This document shows, piece by piece, positions 17,719 through 27,101 of a DNA stretch of 64,000 bases (its first letter is position 1; each line of letters opens with the position of its first letter). Made by a program: the position numbers and the translations under genes. Source of the DNA: Vibrio sinaloensis. Lineage in GTDB: Bacteria > Pseudomonadota > Gammaproteobacteria > Enterobacterales > Vibrionaceae. Under the pieces are notes generated by a model. The model was not told where the DNA came from. It made no database searches and saw only the letters and a program-made list of their open reading frames with translations. The DNA lies in assembly GCF_023195835.1 (NCBI RefSeq), contig NZ_CP096200.1:310001-374000 (forward strand). The letters run 5' to 3'.

Positions 17719-18030
17719 ATGACTCGAAGCCTTACCATCTTACTGCTTTGTTTACCTATGCTTAGCCAAGCAAATTCAAACTTTGGTGACCCTCAACTTG
17801 GCAAAATCAAAGCGCCTAGCTGTGTGTTCTGTCACGGCGCCGACGGCGTTGCCACCAATCCAACTTATCCTAACCTCAATGGCCAAGATGTGCAGTATCT
17901 CTATCAGTCGATGAAGGCTTATCAAAATGGCGAGCGCGTTGGGCCACTGGCAGAAATGATGACGGCACAGCTGTCGCGATTGGATGACCAAGACTTAAAA
18001 GACGTGGCTGCTTATTTCGCTCAGCAGTAG
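17719..18030 (+). CDS. Periplasmic monohaem cytochrome c
   Basis: This is a 103-residue precursor. Residues 1-18 form a Sec signal peptide ending LSQA. The CVFCH motif at residues 35-39 binds haem c, and a downstream Met (in LAEMMTAQL) can act as the axial ligand. The pattern GPLAEMM followed by LSRLDDQDLKDVAAYFA is typical of the c553/c4-type family. It probably carries electrons in the periplasm. The gene stands alone between terminators, so its redox partner is not indicated by neighbours. Confidence 0.9.
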   Translation: MTRSLTILLLCLPMLSQANSNFGDPQLGKIKAPSCVFCHGADGVATNPTYPNLNGQDVQYLYQSMKAYQNGERVGPLAEMMTAQLSRLDDQDLKDVAAYFAQQ

Positions 18031-18063
18031 AGCTTACTCATAGTGGCAATCAATGACTCGATA

Positions 18064-18098
18064 AAAACGGGCAGGTATCAAAAGATAGCTGCCCGTTT
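18064..18098 (+). terminator. Terminator after cytochrome c
   Basis: AAAACGGGCAG and CTGCCCGTTTT arms surround a 13-nt loop and are followed by further Ts. Confidence 0.8.
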
Positions 18099-18141
18099 TG
18101 TTATGTTCTTTGATTCTAGCTACGAGAGTGAACGATGATAG

Positions 18142-18420
18142 CTACGTCCGATACAGAACCTTGACCACATGCCAACCAAACTTGGTTTTCACTAGGTGGG
18201 GAACTAAGGTTTCACCCGAGAAACAGACTTTGTCGAACTGAGGGACCATTTGGCCACGGCGAAACTCACCTAAGTCACCGCCGCGCTTGCCAGATGGGCA
18301 AGTGGAGTACTTTTTTGCCAGGGTTTGGAACTTTGCGCCCTTTTTAAGCTGCTTGATGATGTCTTCGGCCTGCTCTTTGTGTTTAACCAGAATATGCAGG
18401 GCTGCTGCGGTGTTTGCCAT
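18142..18420 (-). CDS. ppiC: Parvulin-type peptidyl-prolyl isomerase
   Basis: This is a 92-residue single-domain parvulin without signal peptide, so it is a cytoplasmic PpiC-like rotamase. The family segments are [42 protein letters not shown] and [11 protein letters not shown]. The active-site residues expected for parvulins (His near the N-terminus, Cys in STCPSG, and the C-terminal FGWH) are all present. It accelerates cis/trans isomerisation before proline in cytoplasmic substrates. A GAGAGAG Shine-Dalgarno precedes ATG 18420. Confidence 0.93.
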   Translation of the reverse strand: MANTAAALHILVKHKEQAEDIIKQLKKGAKFQTLAKKYSTCPSGKRGGDLGEFRRGQMVPQFDKVCFSGETLVPHLVKTKFGWHVVKVLYRT

Positions 18421-18614
18421 AACTCTCTCTTGATAAAGTCACTCGTGGCGCGGATTGTACCCGATTCTGAACGCTTTGTTCACTTAAACCGTACGCCAAT
18501 TGCACAGATTTCATTATCTAGGTTATAGTCAGGGACAAATTTGATGTCAGTCGATTGATCATCGACCTAAATCCGTTACCATTTAACTAACGAAGCGGAA
18601 TAACGAGTACTTCC

Positions 18615-19553
18615 ATGGCGAAAACAGTCAGTAAAGCAAACCAATCTCAAGGCATGCTCATGTTTACCTTAACCGGTAGCAAGCAGCTCTTTGCTATCGG
18701 TACGCTAAAAGTGCGTGAAATCGTGCCTTTCCAGCCAACGACCCAGATCCCGTACTCACACCACCATGTGATTGGTACGGTAACCATCCGCAACAAAACT
18801 ATCCCTGTCATTAATATGCCTGCGGCGATTGGCTTTCGTCCGATTCAGCCTGAAGAGTATAAGTCATGCTACCTTATCGTCACGGATTGCCTGAGAACGG
18901 TCGTAGCGTTTATGGTCCGCTCTATAGAAAAGATTATTGAGTGTGACTGGAAGTCGATTGAATCAGCCCCCAAAACGGCAGGGAGCAACGTGTTCGTCAC
19001 CGGTATCACGCGCTTTGACGACAAAATTGTACAAATGCTGGATGTGGAGTTATTGCTTTCGAAAATCTATCCACAGTACGAGTCAACCAACATTCCAATG
19101 CTGACTGACATCGAGAGAGAGCGTCTCAAAGCGCTGCGTATCTTACTGGTCGACGACTCATCGATCGCACGTAAGCAACTGGCAGATGCGCTAGACAGCA
19201 TCAATATACCTTATCAGATTTGCAATAACGGCCTTGATGCGTTGGCACTGATGCGCGGGTGTGCGGCCAAAGGCGAGCCTATCGATTTATTGGTGAGTGA
19301 TATTGAGATGCCCGGCCTTGATGGGTATGAGCTTGCTTTCGAGACGCAAAACGAACGAGAGCTCAGCAACAGTTATGTGATTCTGCACACCTCGCTCTCG
19401 AGTGAAATCTGTGTCGAGCGCGCTCAGCAAGTTGGCGCCCATGAAGCGTTAGAAAAATTTAATGCCGCCGACCTCATCCAAGCTATGTTGCGCGGTGCGA
19501 GCAAATTAGAACAAGGCAACGTGCGACAAGAGATCATCGTCGACGAAACCTAA
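18615..19553 (+). CDS. cheV: CheV-type chemotaxis coupling protein (CheW-REC)
   Basis: This is a 312-residue cytoplasmic protein. Residues ~10-155 form a CheW domain (LTGSKQLFAIGTLKVREIV then VIGTVTIRNKTIPVINM). Residues ~175-300 form a receiver domain with the acidic pair in LVDDSS, the phospho-acceptor Asp in SDIEMPGLDG, the Thr in LHTSLSS and the conserved Lys in ALEKF. CheV couples chemoreceptors to CheA and damps signalling when phosphorylated. No other chemotaxis gene is nearby, which is common for the several CheV paralogues of vibrios. The start codon has only a weak upstream Shine-Dalgarno. Confidence 0.93.
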   Translation: MAKTVSKANQSQGMLMFTLTGSKQLFAIGTLKVREIVPFQPTTQIPYSHHHVIGTVTIRNKTIPVINMPAAIGFRPIQPEEYKSCYLIVTDCLRTVVAFMVRSIEKIIECDWKSIESAPKTAGSNVFVTGITRFDDKIVQMLDVELLLSKIYPQYESTNIPMLTDIERERLKALRILLVDDSSIARKQLADALDSINIPYQICNNGLDALALMRGCAAKGEPIDLLVSDIEMPGLDGYELAFETQNERELSNSYVILHTSLSSEICVERAQQVGAHEALEKFNAADLIQAMLRGASKLEQGNVRQEIIVDET

Positions 19554-19727
19554 ACGAAAGCCCTAGATAAGTTTGCTCATCTAATCGACAAGTTCTAACC
19601 TTTAGTTGTGCACAAGCGCAAAATGTCGAGCAGTTAGTATGTGCAAAATGAATTTAAATCAAACATTCGCCCGCTAAATCAGTTAACCTTAGCAATAGAG
19701 TGTCTTTTGCAGAAATGTTCATAGGAA

Positions 19728-20741
19728 ATGACCGACGATTTTAAAAAGTCGACAGCGAATCTAAGAAAAGCTGTCCCACTAATGATGAAGAACCACGTAG
19801 CTGCAACTCCTGCCAACTATGCGCTTTGGTACACCTATGTGGATAATGCGATCCCGCAACTCAATCGTGAGCTGGATAGCGTACTAGACAGCTATGGTAT
19901 CTGCCCTCCAGCGGCAGGCGAGCACCTCTATCAAAACTACGTGGCTAGCCGCACTGAAACTGACATGCGCGATTTGCGTGCTAACATCGAAATTTTGGTC
20001 AGTGAAGTATCGAGCTCAATGGCCGATACCCTTTCAGACACATCACAGTTTTCCGACATGATTGACAAGAGCTTTGACAACCTTAAGCGCGTCGAAAACG
20101 AAACCATGTCTATGGAAGAGGTGATGACTGTCGTGCGCCAACTGGTGTCTGAGTCGACCGAAATTCGCCACTCAACCCGTTTTCTAAACAACCAGCTTGA
20201 GAACGCCGCTAAAGAGATCAATCAGCTCAAAACCCAGTTAGCCGAGGTGCAACAAGACGCCCTGTTTGATTCTTTGACCAGCCTGTACAACCGCCGAGCT
20301 TTTGATAGCGATATCAGCACACTTTGTCGAGCTGAGCAGAAAATGAGCCTTATTCTCGCGGATATCGACCACTTTAAAACGTTTAACGACTCATACGGAC
20401 ACCTGTTCGGGGATACCGTCATTAAGGGTATCGCCAGACGTTTGCAACTGAGTTGTCGAGAAGGCATTCACGCTTATCGCTTTGGTGGTGAAGAGTTTGC
20501 ATTGATCGTTCCCAACAAGTCGTTGCGCATTGCGCGACAGTTTGGCGAAACCTTACGCCGTTCGATTGAAAAACTAACCGTGAAAGACAGACGTACCTCA
20601 GAGCAAGTGGGTAACATTACCATCTCTCTTGGCGTGGCAGAGCTTGAACCGGGTGAGTCGGCCGAGTCGTTAATTGAACGCGCCGATAAACTGCTTTATG
20701 AAGCGAAGCAGCTCGGGCGAAATCGCGTCATGCCGATATAA
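19728..20741 (+). CDS. GGDEF diguanylate cyclase
   Basis: This is a 337-residue cytoplasmic protein without membrane segments. The N-terminal 170 residues are helical, with a region (PLMMKNHVAATPANYALWYTY) that is conserved in a subgroup of marine diguanylate cyclases, followed by a coiled coil (NNQLENAAKEINQLKTQLAEVQ). The C-terminal GGDEF domain begins at DSLTSLYNRRAF. Its active site is GGEEF near residue 251, an active variant. The I-site RxxD expected five residues before the GGEEF is not obvious, so product inhibition may be weak. It probably makes c-di-GMP. Confidence 0.92.
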   Translation: MTDDFKKSTANLRKAVPLMMKNHVAATPANYALWYTYVDNAIPQLNRELDSVLDSYGICPPAAGEHLYQNYVASRTETDMRDLRANIEILVSEVSSSMADTLSDTSQFSDMIDKSFDNLKRVENETMSMEEVMTVVRQLVSESTEIRHSTRFLNNQLENAAKEINQLKTQLAEVQQDALFDSLTSLYNRRAFDSDISTLCRAEQKMSLILADIDHFKTFNDSYGHLFGDTVIKGIARRLQLSCREGIHAYRFGGEEFALIVPNKSLRIARQFGETLRRSIEKLTVKDRRTSEQVGNITISLGVAELEPGESAESLIERADKLLYEAKQLGRNRVMPI

Positions 20742-20765
20742 AGCATTCAACTGTTACGAAATTAG

Positions 20766-20790
20766 AAAAGCCCCAAACTTGGGGCTTTTT
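20766..20790. terminator. Bidirectional terminator (GGDEF / DHH genes)
   Basis: AAAAGCCCC-AAACTT-GGGGCTTTTT is a symmetric hairpin between convergent genes. Confidence 0.9.
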
Positions 20791-20795
20791 GCTGT

Positions 20796-21728
20796 TTAAC
20801 CATCTCTGGTAATGGCGGCGATCAACTCTTGTTGAACTTGATCGGCTTTATCGTTGTCGATTTGGCAGGTTCCTGCGGCTTTATGTCCACCGCCCCCATA
20901 CTTAAGCATCAGCTCGCCGACATTGGTTTTTGAACTGCGATCAAAAATCGACTTCCCGGTCGCAAAGACAGTGTTCTGTTTCTTAAAGCCCCACATTTTG
21001 TGAATCGAGATATTACACTGTGGGTAGAGCGCATAAATCACAAAGCGGTTACCTGCATAAATCACCTCCTCCCCAGTTAGATCGAGAAAAACTAGGTTAT
21101 TGTGCACCGTGGCACAGCGTTGGATCTGCTGTTTAAATAGGTTTTCATGCTCTCGATACAACTCGATACGTTCACGTACATCAGGCAAAGCCAATATTTG
21201 ATCAATCGTATGATTTTTGCAGTATTCAATTAAGTCCATCATCAAGCTGTAATTGGAAATACGAAACTCTCTAAAGCGGCCTAAGCCAGTACGTGCGTCC
21301 ATCAAAAAGTTAAGCAGGTTCCAGCCGGTCGAGTCCAAGACTTCATCTCGGGTAAATTGAGCCGAGTCTCCTTTATCGACCGCTTCCATCATATCTAACC
21401 ACTGCGACGGAAAAGTGCTCTCCCCGCCATAGTGCTCCCAAACGACTCTAGCAGCAGAAGGCGCATTGGGGTCGATAATATGATTAGGTCGTTCGCCTTG
21501 ATTACGTATGACTTCAGATAGGTGATGGTCAAAAACAAGATGGGCTTGCTCGACATACGGCAAGTTGGTCACGATATCGTTGGAGGTAATCTCGACCACG
21601 CCATCTTGCATATCTTTTGGGTGAACAAACTTTATATCGTCAATTAGCTCTAGTTGCTTGAGCAATACTGCGCAAACTAGGCCGTCAAAGTCACTGCGGG
21701 TGACGAGTCGATGTTTTTGGTTCGACAT
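20796..21728 (-). CDS. DHH/DHHA1-family phosphoesterase
   Basis: This 310-residue protein belongs to the DHH superfamily of Mn-dependent phosphoesterases. Motif I is SDFDG near residue 14, motif II is VFDHH, motif III is seen in DPNAPSAARVV, and the DHHA1 substrate motif is GGGGHKAAGTC near the C-terminus. Relatives hydrolyse oligoribonucleotides (NrnA), cyclic dinucleotide products (pApA, pGpG) or polyphosphate. It faces a GGDEF cyclase convergently, but this is not evidence of a shared pathway. ATG 21728 is preferred over GTG 21734 because AGGAAG is spaced correctly for it. Confidence 0.88.
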   Translation of the reverse strand: MSNQKHRLVTRSDFDGLVCAVLLKQLELIDDIKFVHPKDMQDGVVEITSNDIVTNLPYVEQAHLVFDHHLSEVIRNQGERPNHIIDPNAPSAARVVWEHYGGESTFPSQWLDMMEAVDKGDSAQFTRDEVLDSTGWNLLNFLMDARTGLGRFREFRISNYSLMMDLIEYCKNHTIDQILALPDVRERIELYREHENLFKQQIQRCATVHNNLVFLDLTGEEVIYAGNRFVIYALYPQCNISIHKMWGFKKQNTVFATGKSIFDRSSKTNVGELMLKYGGGGHKAAGTCQIDNDKADQVQQELIAAITRDG

Positions 21729-21937
21729 TGGCACTTCCTATGCTTCGGCTTATTATTGAATTTATTGATAACTATTGGGGGCTATCATTTAATCAAAGTA
21801 ACACTCTCGGTATCACTTTGTCCTATAACTCTTTTTAAGTTTAGACAGCACTAATATTTTCACAAACCCTAGCCGGAAAAATCGCTCCATTTTCTTGATC
21901 TGGCCGATGGAACCGCAGCAACCAAACATTCGTACCC

Positions 21938-22756
21938 TCACGTCTTGGCCTCTGGATCGAGTTGTCGATTGAGCTTTGTCAAACAACTATTCAACCGCTG
22001 TAGCGAATCGATACAAACCTGGTCACTGGCCTGCTCATGAGTAGCTTCCACTGAAGACTCAATATCCATGACCCAAGCATGCTGTTGCGAGTTAAGTGGC
22101 AAACGCTTCAATTCCTCTATTGCCTGTCTAGCCAGCTGAAATGGGGTTGTTCTGACCTCACTCAAAGGGCGCTCGAAAACCCGTGCTGTTCTGCCTTCAA
22201 GGTAGACTCGGTAGGTGGTCAACTGGTCACAGAGCAGAAACGCTCGCGCGCGCTCACCTTGATGTGGGTAAGGGGCGATAAGATGATGCTGCAACTGGGC
22301 ATCGATGCAAATATCCATTCCCCACTGCTTACACTTGTTGATCATTTTGCTTATCAGCCCCTGCTCAGGCATTAGTTGTTCAATTTCTACGATACGCATC
22401 AGGTGGTAATCGTTTGACAGTAAGGTAACAGATACACATTGGTCAGGGAGTTGTGTCAGCTTCATTGCTGCGTTGCCAAGGTTTTCAATCGTGTTTTGCG
22501 ACTCTTGCTCAAGCAGGATTGAGTAGCGCGCCAACTCGTGGTCAGGCAACAACAGAGTTAAGTAGTCCATCATCGCTTGAGCTTCTGAGACTGACTGGCT
22601 ATCAGTTATACCGCCGCACATCACAATCAAGGTTTGTTTAGCATCGATGTTGGGTAAATGACGCGCCAGCAACTCAACACGCGACCGTCCCTCTGCAGTA
22701 AGCTGCCCATTGACCAAGCGTTTCCCTAGCAGTAAAACCACACTATTTATGTTCAT
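21938..22756 (-). CDS. DUF218 (YdcF/ElyC-like) protein
   Basis: This is a 272-residue protein with a DUF218 core: VVLLLGKRL at the N-terminus, then VMCGG, EAQAM, then a TIENLGNAA segment and LLSNDYHLMR. This pattern is shared with YdcF and the C-terminal half of ElyC/SanA. There is no signal peptide or membrane anchor, so it is cytoplasmic like YdcF. The biochemical role is unclear; YdcF binds S-adenosylmethionine, and ElyC/SanA relatives affect envelope biogenesis. The C-terminal 80 residues beyond the DUF218 fold are unannotated and predicted helical. Confidence 0.8.
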   Translation of the reverse strand: MNINSVVLLLGKRLVNGQLTAEGRSRVELLARHLPNIDAKQTLIVMCGGITDSQSVSEAQAMMDYLTLLLPDHELARYSILLEQESQNTIENLGNAAMKLTQLPDQCVSVTLLSNDYHLMRIVEIEQLMPEQGLISKMINKCKQWGMDICIDAQLQHHLIAPYPHQGERARAFLLCDQLTTYRVYLEGRTARVFERPLSEVRTTPFQLARQAIEELKRLPLNSQQHAWVMDIESSVEATHEQASDQVCIDSLQRLNSCLTKLNRQLDPEAKT

Positions 22757-22854
22757 TAATTACTCATGTCTCAATTATTCCTACTAAGATAAGCAGAAAC
22801 TGTACAAGTATCGACTTTACCGATAGCGTAAGCGAGGTTAAAATTTTGTTAATG

Positions 22855-22876
22855 ACAGTGCTAACTCATGCACTGT
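22855..22876. promoter_or_regulatory. Inverted repeat upstream of sdaA
   Basis: ACAGTGC and GCACTGT are perfect 7-bp arms around 8 nt, 57 bp before the sdaA start. It could be a regulator site or a leader hairpin. Confidence 0.45.
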
Positions 22877-22932
22877 TACCACCCCATTGATAAGAGCCAA
22901 CGTCATTGGCCGTTACCATAGGAAGTAAGTTT

Positions 22933-24303
22933 ATGCTGTCTATATTTGATATCTTCAAAGTGGGTGTTGGCCCATCCAGCTCACACACCAACGGCCCAAT
23001 GCTGGCAGGCTATCACTTTACTCAATTGCTGACTAGCAACCTCGACAAAGTCGATCGGGTGAAAGTCGATCTGTACGGCTCACTTTCTCTCACCGGAAAA
23101 GGTCACCATACCGACAGAGCTGTCATTCTTGGTTTGCTGGGCAATAAGCCCGATACCATCAAGATGTCGAGTGCCAAACAAGCCCTAACGCAAGCCATTG
23201 ATGACAAGACCTTACAACTTGCTGGCGCTAACACGCTTCACTTTGATTACGACAGAGACATTCTGTTTCATCAAGATAATCTGCCGCTGCACGAAAATGG
23301 CATGACTATTTCAGCGTTCGATGCTAACGGAACGCAATTGGCGTTTGAGACTTACTATTCCATCGGAGGCGGCTTTATTGCCACAGCCAAACAACTCGAG
23401 CATGGTAGCGATGATGAAGAAATCGCTGTGCCATATCCATTTACTAGCGCCGATGAAATGCTCGCTATGGCCGAAGAAAATGGGCTGAGCTTAGGTGGAA
23501 TGATTTTACGCAATGAAAATCAGTTCCACAGTGAAGACGAAATCACCCGAAAGGCCGAGCAAATCTGGAAAGTGATGTCGCTGTGTATGCAGCGTGGATT
23601 CGATACGGAAGGCATTCTGGAAGGCGGTTTGAACGTCACACGCCGCGCTCCTAACCTGTTGAAAAAGTTAGAAGCGAACGCTGCTATTGAAAACGATCCA
23701 ATGGAGATTATGGATTGGATCAACCTTTTCGCTTTCGCGGTAAGTGAAGAAAACGCTGCTGGTGGTCAGGTCGTGACTTCTCCAACCAATGGAGCGGCGG
23801 GTGTCATTCCAGCCGTATTAATGTACTACCACCGTTTTATCAAAGAGCTCGACACCAAGCAGTTGAAAGACTTTCTCGCAGTGGCAGGTGCGATTGGCAT
23901 TTTGTACAAGACCAATGCCTCTATCTCAGGTGCCGAGGTGGGCTGTCAGGGTGAAGTTGGCGTCTCCTCCTCAATGGCAGCGGCTGGGCTTACCGCCCTG
24001 CGCGGGGGCAGTAACGAGCAAATCTGCATCGCCGCAGAAATCGCTATGGAGCATTCACTCGGAATGACCTGCGACCCGATTGGCGGCTTAGTGCAAGTGC
24101 CATGTATCGAACGCAATGCCATGGGAGCGATGAAAGCGATCAATGCGTCAAGAATGGCGTTAAAACGCACCAGTAAATGTTTGATCTCTTTAGATAAGGT
24201 TATTGCGACCATGTATCAAACTGGCAAGGATATGAATAAGAAGTATCGCGAGACGTCGTTGGGTGGTCTGGCCGTTATCCATATGGCTCCACCGTGTGAA
24301 TAA
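22933..24303 (+). CDS. sdaA: L-serine ammonia-lyase (iron-sulfur, single chain)
   Basis: The enzyme deaminates L-serine to pyruvate and ammonia using a [4Fe-4S] cluster. It is 456 aa and contains both the beta and alpha regions of bacterial serine dehydratase. The N-terminus [17 protein letters not shown] is the family hallmark. Cluster cysteines are in [12 protein letters not shown] and in [18 protein letters not shown]. The ATG at 22933 has GGAAG upstream; an in-frame start at 22906 would add nine residues. It is probably a single-gene unit with a terminator downstream. It links serine to pyruvate and complements ltaE (threonine to glycine) elsewhere in the window. Confidence 0.94.
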   Translation: MLSIFDIFKVGVGPSSSHTNGPMLAGYHFTQLLTSNLDKVDRVKVDLYGSLSLTGKGHHTDRAVILGLLGNKPDTIKMSSAKQALTQAIDDKTLQLAGANTLHFDYDRDILFHQDNLPLHENGMTISAFDANGTQLAFETYYSIGGGFIATAKQLEHGSDDEEIAVPYPFTSADEMLAMAEENGLSLGGMILRNENQFHSEDEITRKAEQIWKVMSLCMQRGFDTEGILEGGLNVTRRAPNLLKKLEANAAIENDPMEIMDWINLFAFAVSEENAAGGQVVTSPTNGAAGVIPAVLMYYHRFIKELDTKQLKDFLAVAGAIGILYKTNASISGAEVGCQGEVGVSSSMAAAGLTALRGGSNEQICIAAEIAMEHSLGMTCDPIGGLVQVPCIERNAMGAMKAINASRMALKRTSKCLISLDKVIATMYQTGKDMNKKYRETSLGGLAVIHMAPPCE

Positions 24304-24308
24304 AAAAA

Positions 24309-24338
24309 AGGCGCAGTTTTCACTGCGCCATTTTTTAA
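24309..24338. terminator. Terminator between sdaA and M14 carboxypeptidase
   Basis: GGCGCAG-TTTTCA-CTGCGCC is flanked by an A-run and followed by TTTTTT, so it can serve both convergent genes. Confidence 0.9.
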
Positions 24339-24342
24339 TTAA

Positions 24343-25467
24343 CTACACCTTATCTGTCACGGCTAAGGTTGCGGTAAGTACATCTTGGCCAAACTTAACA
24401 CTGCGCTCAGGAGACCAACCGTACAAGGGATCAGGATACTCATTGTTATCTTTAAACGGCATCTCTATGGTGTACGACAAACATTTAAACTGCTCACCCA
24501 CCCAGTTCGAACCAACGGTTAAATTCGCTTTACCAGGCTCATCTTTATCGTAACCGTGTTGATCTTGGAACTCAGGTGTTGCAACGAACAAGGCTTGCTT
24601 GAACGCGGCTTCTAAACCCGCCAGGCGCTCGTCGTAGGAAGGAATGCCTTCGGAGCCCGCGACAAAGTTGTATGGAATAGCTTCATCGCCGTGAATATCC
24701 AGAAACATATCGACGCCAGTTTCAAGCATCCGCTCACGTACTAAAAACACCTCGGGGCTGTTTTCCATTGATGGTGACTGCCATTCTCGATTGAGATTGA
24801 CCCCTTTGGCATTGCAGCGCAGATGCCCTCGAATCGCCCCATCAGGGTTCATGTTTGGCACGATATAAAGCACCGCTTTTTCGAGCAGCGCTCGAGCACT
24901 GGTATCGTCTTCGTCTAACAGGCGTTGAATAAAACCTTCCATAAACCACTCTGCCATGGTTTCTCCTGGGTGCTGACGAGCAATCAACCAGATTTTCTTT
25001 TTCCCCTCTTCAGCCTCACCAAAGGTGAGTAACGACATATCGTTGCCATCTAGAGTTTGGCCCAATGTCTCTAACTGACAGTGGTGAGCGCTTTGCGCCA
25101 AATGCAGCAGGTCTAAGTGGCGATCATAGCTGTAAGGAGCAAAGTAAGCGAAGTAGATTGACGGGCGCTCCGGAATAACCGTAAAGGTCAGTGTGTCACC
25201 ATCAAATTCAGCAGGAATGCGGAACCATTCCTCACGATCATAGGAGGCCACGACGTCGTAGCCTTTCCACCCTTCAGGGTAGGCCGATCCTTTCAAATCG
25301 AGAATGTTCAGAGTATGCGCTTGTTCGGTTTGGGTTTCTAACCGAAAGTGAAACCATTGATAGAATTCCGATTGATTATCATTAGGAATTTTCAACTGAA
25401 TGTTGTCTTTATCCGCAATACTAACAACTTCAATATTACCGCTATCAAAGTTACTGAATATCTTCAT
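24343..25467 (-). CDS. M14-type (cytosolic carboxypeptidase-like) zinc peptidase
   Basis: This is a 374-residue cytoplasmic enzyme. Residues 1-115 form the N-terminal beta domain typical of the CCP/Nna1 group (M14D), ending in YFAYFAPYSYDRH. The catalytic domain carries the zinc ligands His and Glu in RQHPGET near residue 168, the third His in DIHGDE near 260, and the general-base Glu in YTIEMPFKD. The NPDG and NREW segments form the specificity region. Eukaryotic relatives trim polyglutamate from tubulin, but bacterial ones have no fixed substrate. The gene is unlinked to any obvious substrate gene. Confidence 0.9.
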   Translation of the reverse strand: MKIFSNFDSGNIEVVSIADKDNIQLKIPNDNQSEFYQWFHFRLETQTEQAHTLNILDLKGSAYPEGWKGYDVVASYDREEWFRIPAEFDGDTLTFTVIPERPSIYFAYFAPYSYDRHLDLLHLAQSAHHCQLETLGQTLDGNDMSLLTFGEAEEGKKKIWLIARQHPGETMAEWFMEGFIQRLLDEDDTSARALLEKAVLYIVPNMNPDGAIRGHLRCNAKGVNLNREWQSPSMENSPEVFLVRERMLETGVDMFLDIHGDEAIPYNFVAGSEGIPSYDERLAGLEAAFKQALFVATPEFQDQHGYDKDEPGKANLTVGSNWVGEQFKCLSYTIEMPFKDNNEYPDPLYGWSPERSVKFGQDVLTATLAVTDKV

Positions 25468-25588
25468 GTCGATTTATTCCTTATATATTTTTAGACTGAC
25501 AGGCAAGAGGCTAACATAAAGCAGAGCGCTATGACATCGACCGACAAGGGCAACCTTCAGCACTAATTTGTTGATGCTGAACGTAAGA

Positions 25589-26287
25589 TTACAACGTCAC
25601 CTGAGAAACAATCTGAATTGCGTCATGGCGCCAAAACTCGACGCTGCCCTCGATGGGTTCTCCTTGAGCATTGAAGTGAACCTTTTCAACCACAATCGCT
25701 GGGGTTCCCACCGTCGCTCTCAACGCCAGCGCAACATCGCCCATGAGTGCACGTGTGCTCACTCGGCAATCCACTCGCTCAAAATCGATCCCATAGTGCT
25801 GACGGTATAGTTCGGTTAAAGATTGATTTAGCTCGTGTTCTAACAAGCCAACAAATGGTTGTGGGCACGCATAATTGGTCACATAAGCCACTGGCCGTTG
25901 CTCTAAATAACGCACCCTGTTTAGCTGATAGACATCGGAGAAAGGTTGAAGCTTGAGCAAATGAGAGGCTTGTTTGTTGGCGACGATGCTTCGTGCTGAT
26001 AACAGCTCAGTCTGAGCAGTACGATATTGCATGCTTACCCACTCATTGAAGCTACGTGTTTGCGACAAATCATACTTCAGTGCAGGTGGCGATATGAACC
26101 AACCACGGCGGTCTTCACGATAGATACAACCATCCGCTTCAAGCAGCGACAGCGCCTCACGCAAAGTCACGCGTGTGGTATTAAACGACTCAGCGAGCTT
26201 TCGTTCCGCTGGGAGCTTTTGTCTTGGGGCCAATAATCCCGACTCGATCTGCTCCTCAATAGCCTGTTTAATCATGACATATTGCAC
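25589..26287 (-). CDS. GntR-family regulator with UTRA domain
   Basis: This 232-residue regulator has an N-terminal winged helix-turn-helix (PAERKLAESFNTTRVTLREAL) and a C-terminal UTRA ligand domain (about residues 85-230). The HTH resembles HutC-subfamily regulators that respond to sugars, histidine derivatives or phosphonates. The start is a GTG at 26287 with GGGA upstream. An ATG four codons later is possible but would trim the first helix. Neighbouring genes give no clear target operon. Confidence 0.88.
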   Translation of the reverse strand: MQYVMIKQAIEEQIESGLLAPRQKLPAERKLAESFNTTRVTLREALSLLEADGCIYREDRRGWFISPPALKYDLSQTRSFNEWVSMQYRTAQTELLSARSIVANKQASHLLKLQPFSDVYQLNRVRYLEQRPVAYVTNYACPQPFVGLLEHELNQSLTELYRQHYGIDFERVDCRVSTRALMGDVALALRATVGTPAIVVEKVHFNAQGEPIEGSVEFWRHDAIQIVSQVTL

Positions 26288-26342
26288 TGCGTTCCCACTC
26301 CCAATTTGCTCTATTTTTTTCGCGCATTGACGACCTATTAGA

Positions 26343-26370
26343 ATAAATATCTGAACACCTATTTATCCCG
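26343..26370. repeat. Solo fold-back relic of the Vibrio palindromic repeat
   Basis: The segment begins ATAAATATCTGAACACC and ends TATTTATCCCG. It joins the inner parts of the left and right arms of the full repeat at 30439-30601 with the middle removed. It lies in the gap upstream of the GntR gene. Confidence 0.6.
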
Positions 26371-26473
26371 ACAGGCATCACATCGAACCGCTTCAGAAAC
26401 TGCCACTACCTTAAACTGAAACGCCATCAATGTCATTGAGAGTATTGAGATTTGTCAGTGCAATAAAGCGAAA

Positions 26474-26490
26474 CGGGCCCAGTGGGCCCG
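26474..26490. terminator. GC-rich hairpin after the CSD-DUF1294 gene
   Basis: CGGGCCC-AGT-GGGCCCG is a perfect 7-bp stem on the 3' side of the minus-strand gene ending at 26511. The minus strand shows a short T-containing tail (TTTCGC) after the stem. Confidence 0.6.
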
Positions 26491-26510
26491 CTCAAACGAA
26501 TGGTAAAGGA

Positions 26511-27101
26511 TTAGACAGTAATCGAAGCGATCAGACTGGTGAGATATTCAGCGCCATGGTCGGTCAAAAGCCAGCAATACAACATGATGTTAAACGCTAA
26601 CGTAGTCCAAAAAAGAAACTTAAACCCGAGATCATGATATTTATGATGCATAAACGTTTGAGCAAACAGAGCGCCAATCCAGCCACCCAAGATGTTCAGC
26701 AAGTGAAACACGATTTCCGGTACCCTTGCGCCTTGAGTGAGCATCGCTTGTTTATCAAAGGCATACACCGTATAGGTAACAATACTGATAGCGAAATAGA
26801 ACAAACAAGCTATAAGAGGAAAGTCTAACAGAACCACACTGCCCAATAGCGCGCTGCAAAACCAAACCGCAATGGCCAAGGAGAAATTAAATACTAGCGG
26901 CCGTTCAACATGAATGGCCTGCATTGCTCCCTCATCATCGCAGCCTAGGCGAAATACCACCGGCTCGCTAACAAAAGGCTCTTGGGAAGCATTTTCAAGA
27001 GCGCTGATATGGAAAAACACTTTGGTCTCTTGGTTATCTACTGCGATGTAACCATGCCCTTTACTTTGATCCCACTGCGCAATCGTTCCTTGAATCGACA
27101 T
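26511..27101 (-). CDS. Cold-shock domain fused to DUF1294 membrane protein
   Basis: This 196-residue protein starts with a cold-shock OB-fold (GTIAQWDQSKGHGYI then VFFHISAL) at residues 1-68, which binds single-stranded nucleic acid. It continues with three or four transmembrane segments forming a DUF1294 domain, with YAFDKQAMLTQGARVPEI and LLNILGGWIGALFAQ as its hallmark. The cold-shock domain would lie on the cytoplasmic face of the inner membrane. The role of the fusion is unknown. A separate cold-shock gene lies 411 bp upstream, so the pair may be functionally related. GGAAAGGAAACC provides the ribosome binding site. Confidence 0.88.
   Translation of the reverse strand: MSIQGTIAQWDQSKGHGYIAVDNQETKVFFHISALENASQEPFVSEPVVFRLGCDDEGAMQAIHVERPLVFNFSLAIAVWFCSALLGSVVLLDFPLIACLFYFAISIVTYTVYAFDKQAMLTQGARVPEIVFHLLNILGGWIGALFAQTFMHHKYHDLGFKFLFWTTLAFNIMLYCWLLTDHGAEYLTSLIASITV

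Noticed and set aside
20766..21728. Functional link of the GGDEF cyclase with the convergent DHH phosphoesterase
   Set aside because: They are convergent across a terminator. DHH enzymes may degrade pGpG, but proximity alone does not support a c-di-GMP module.
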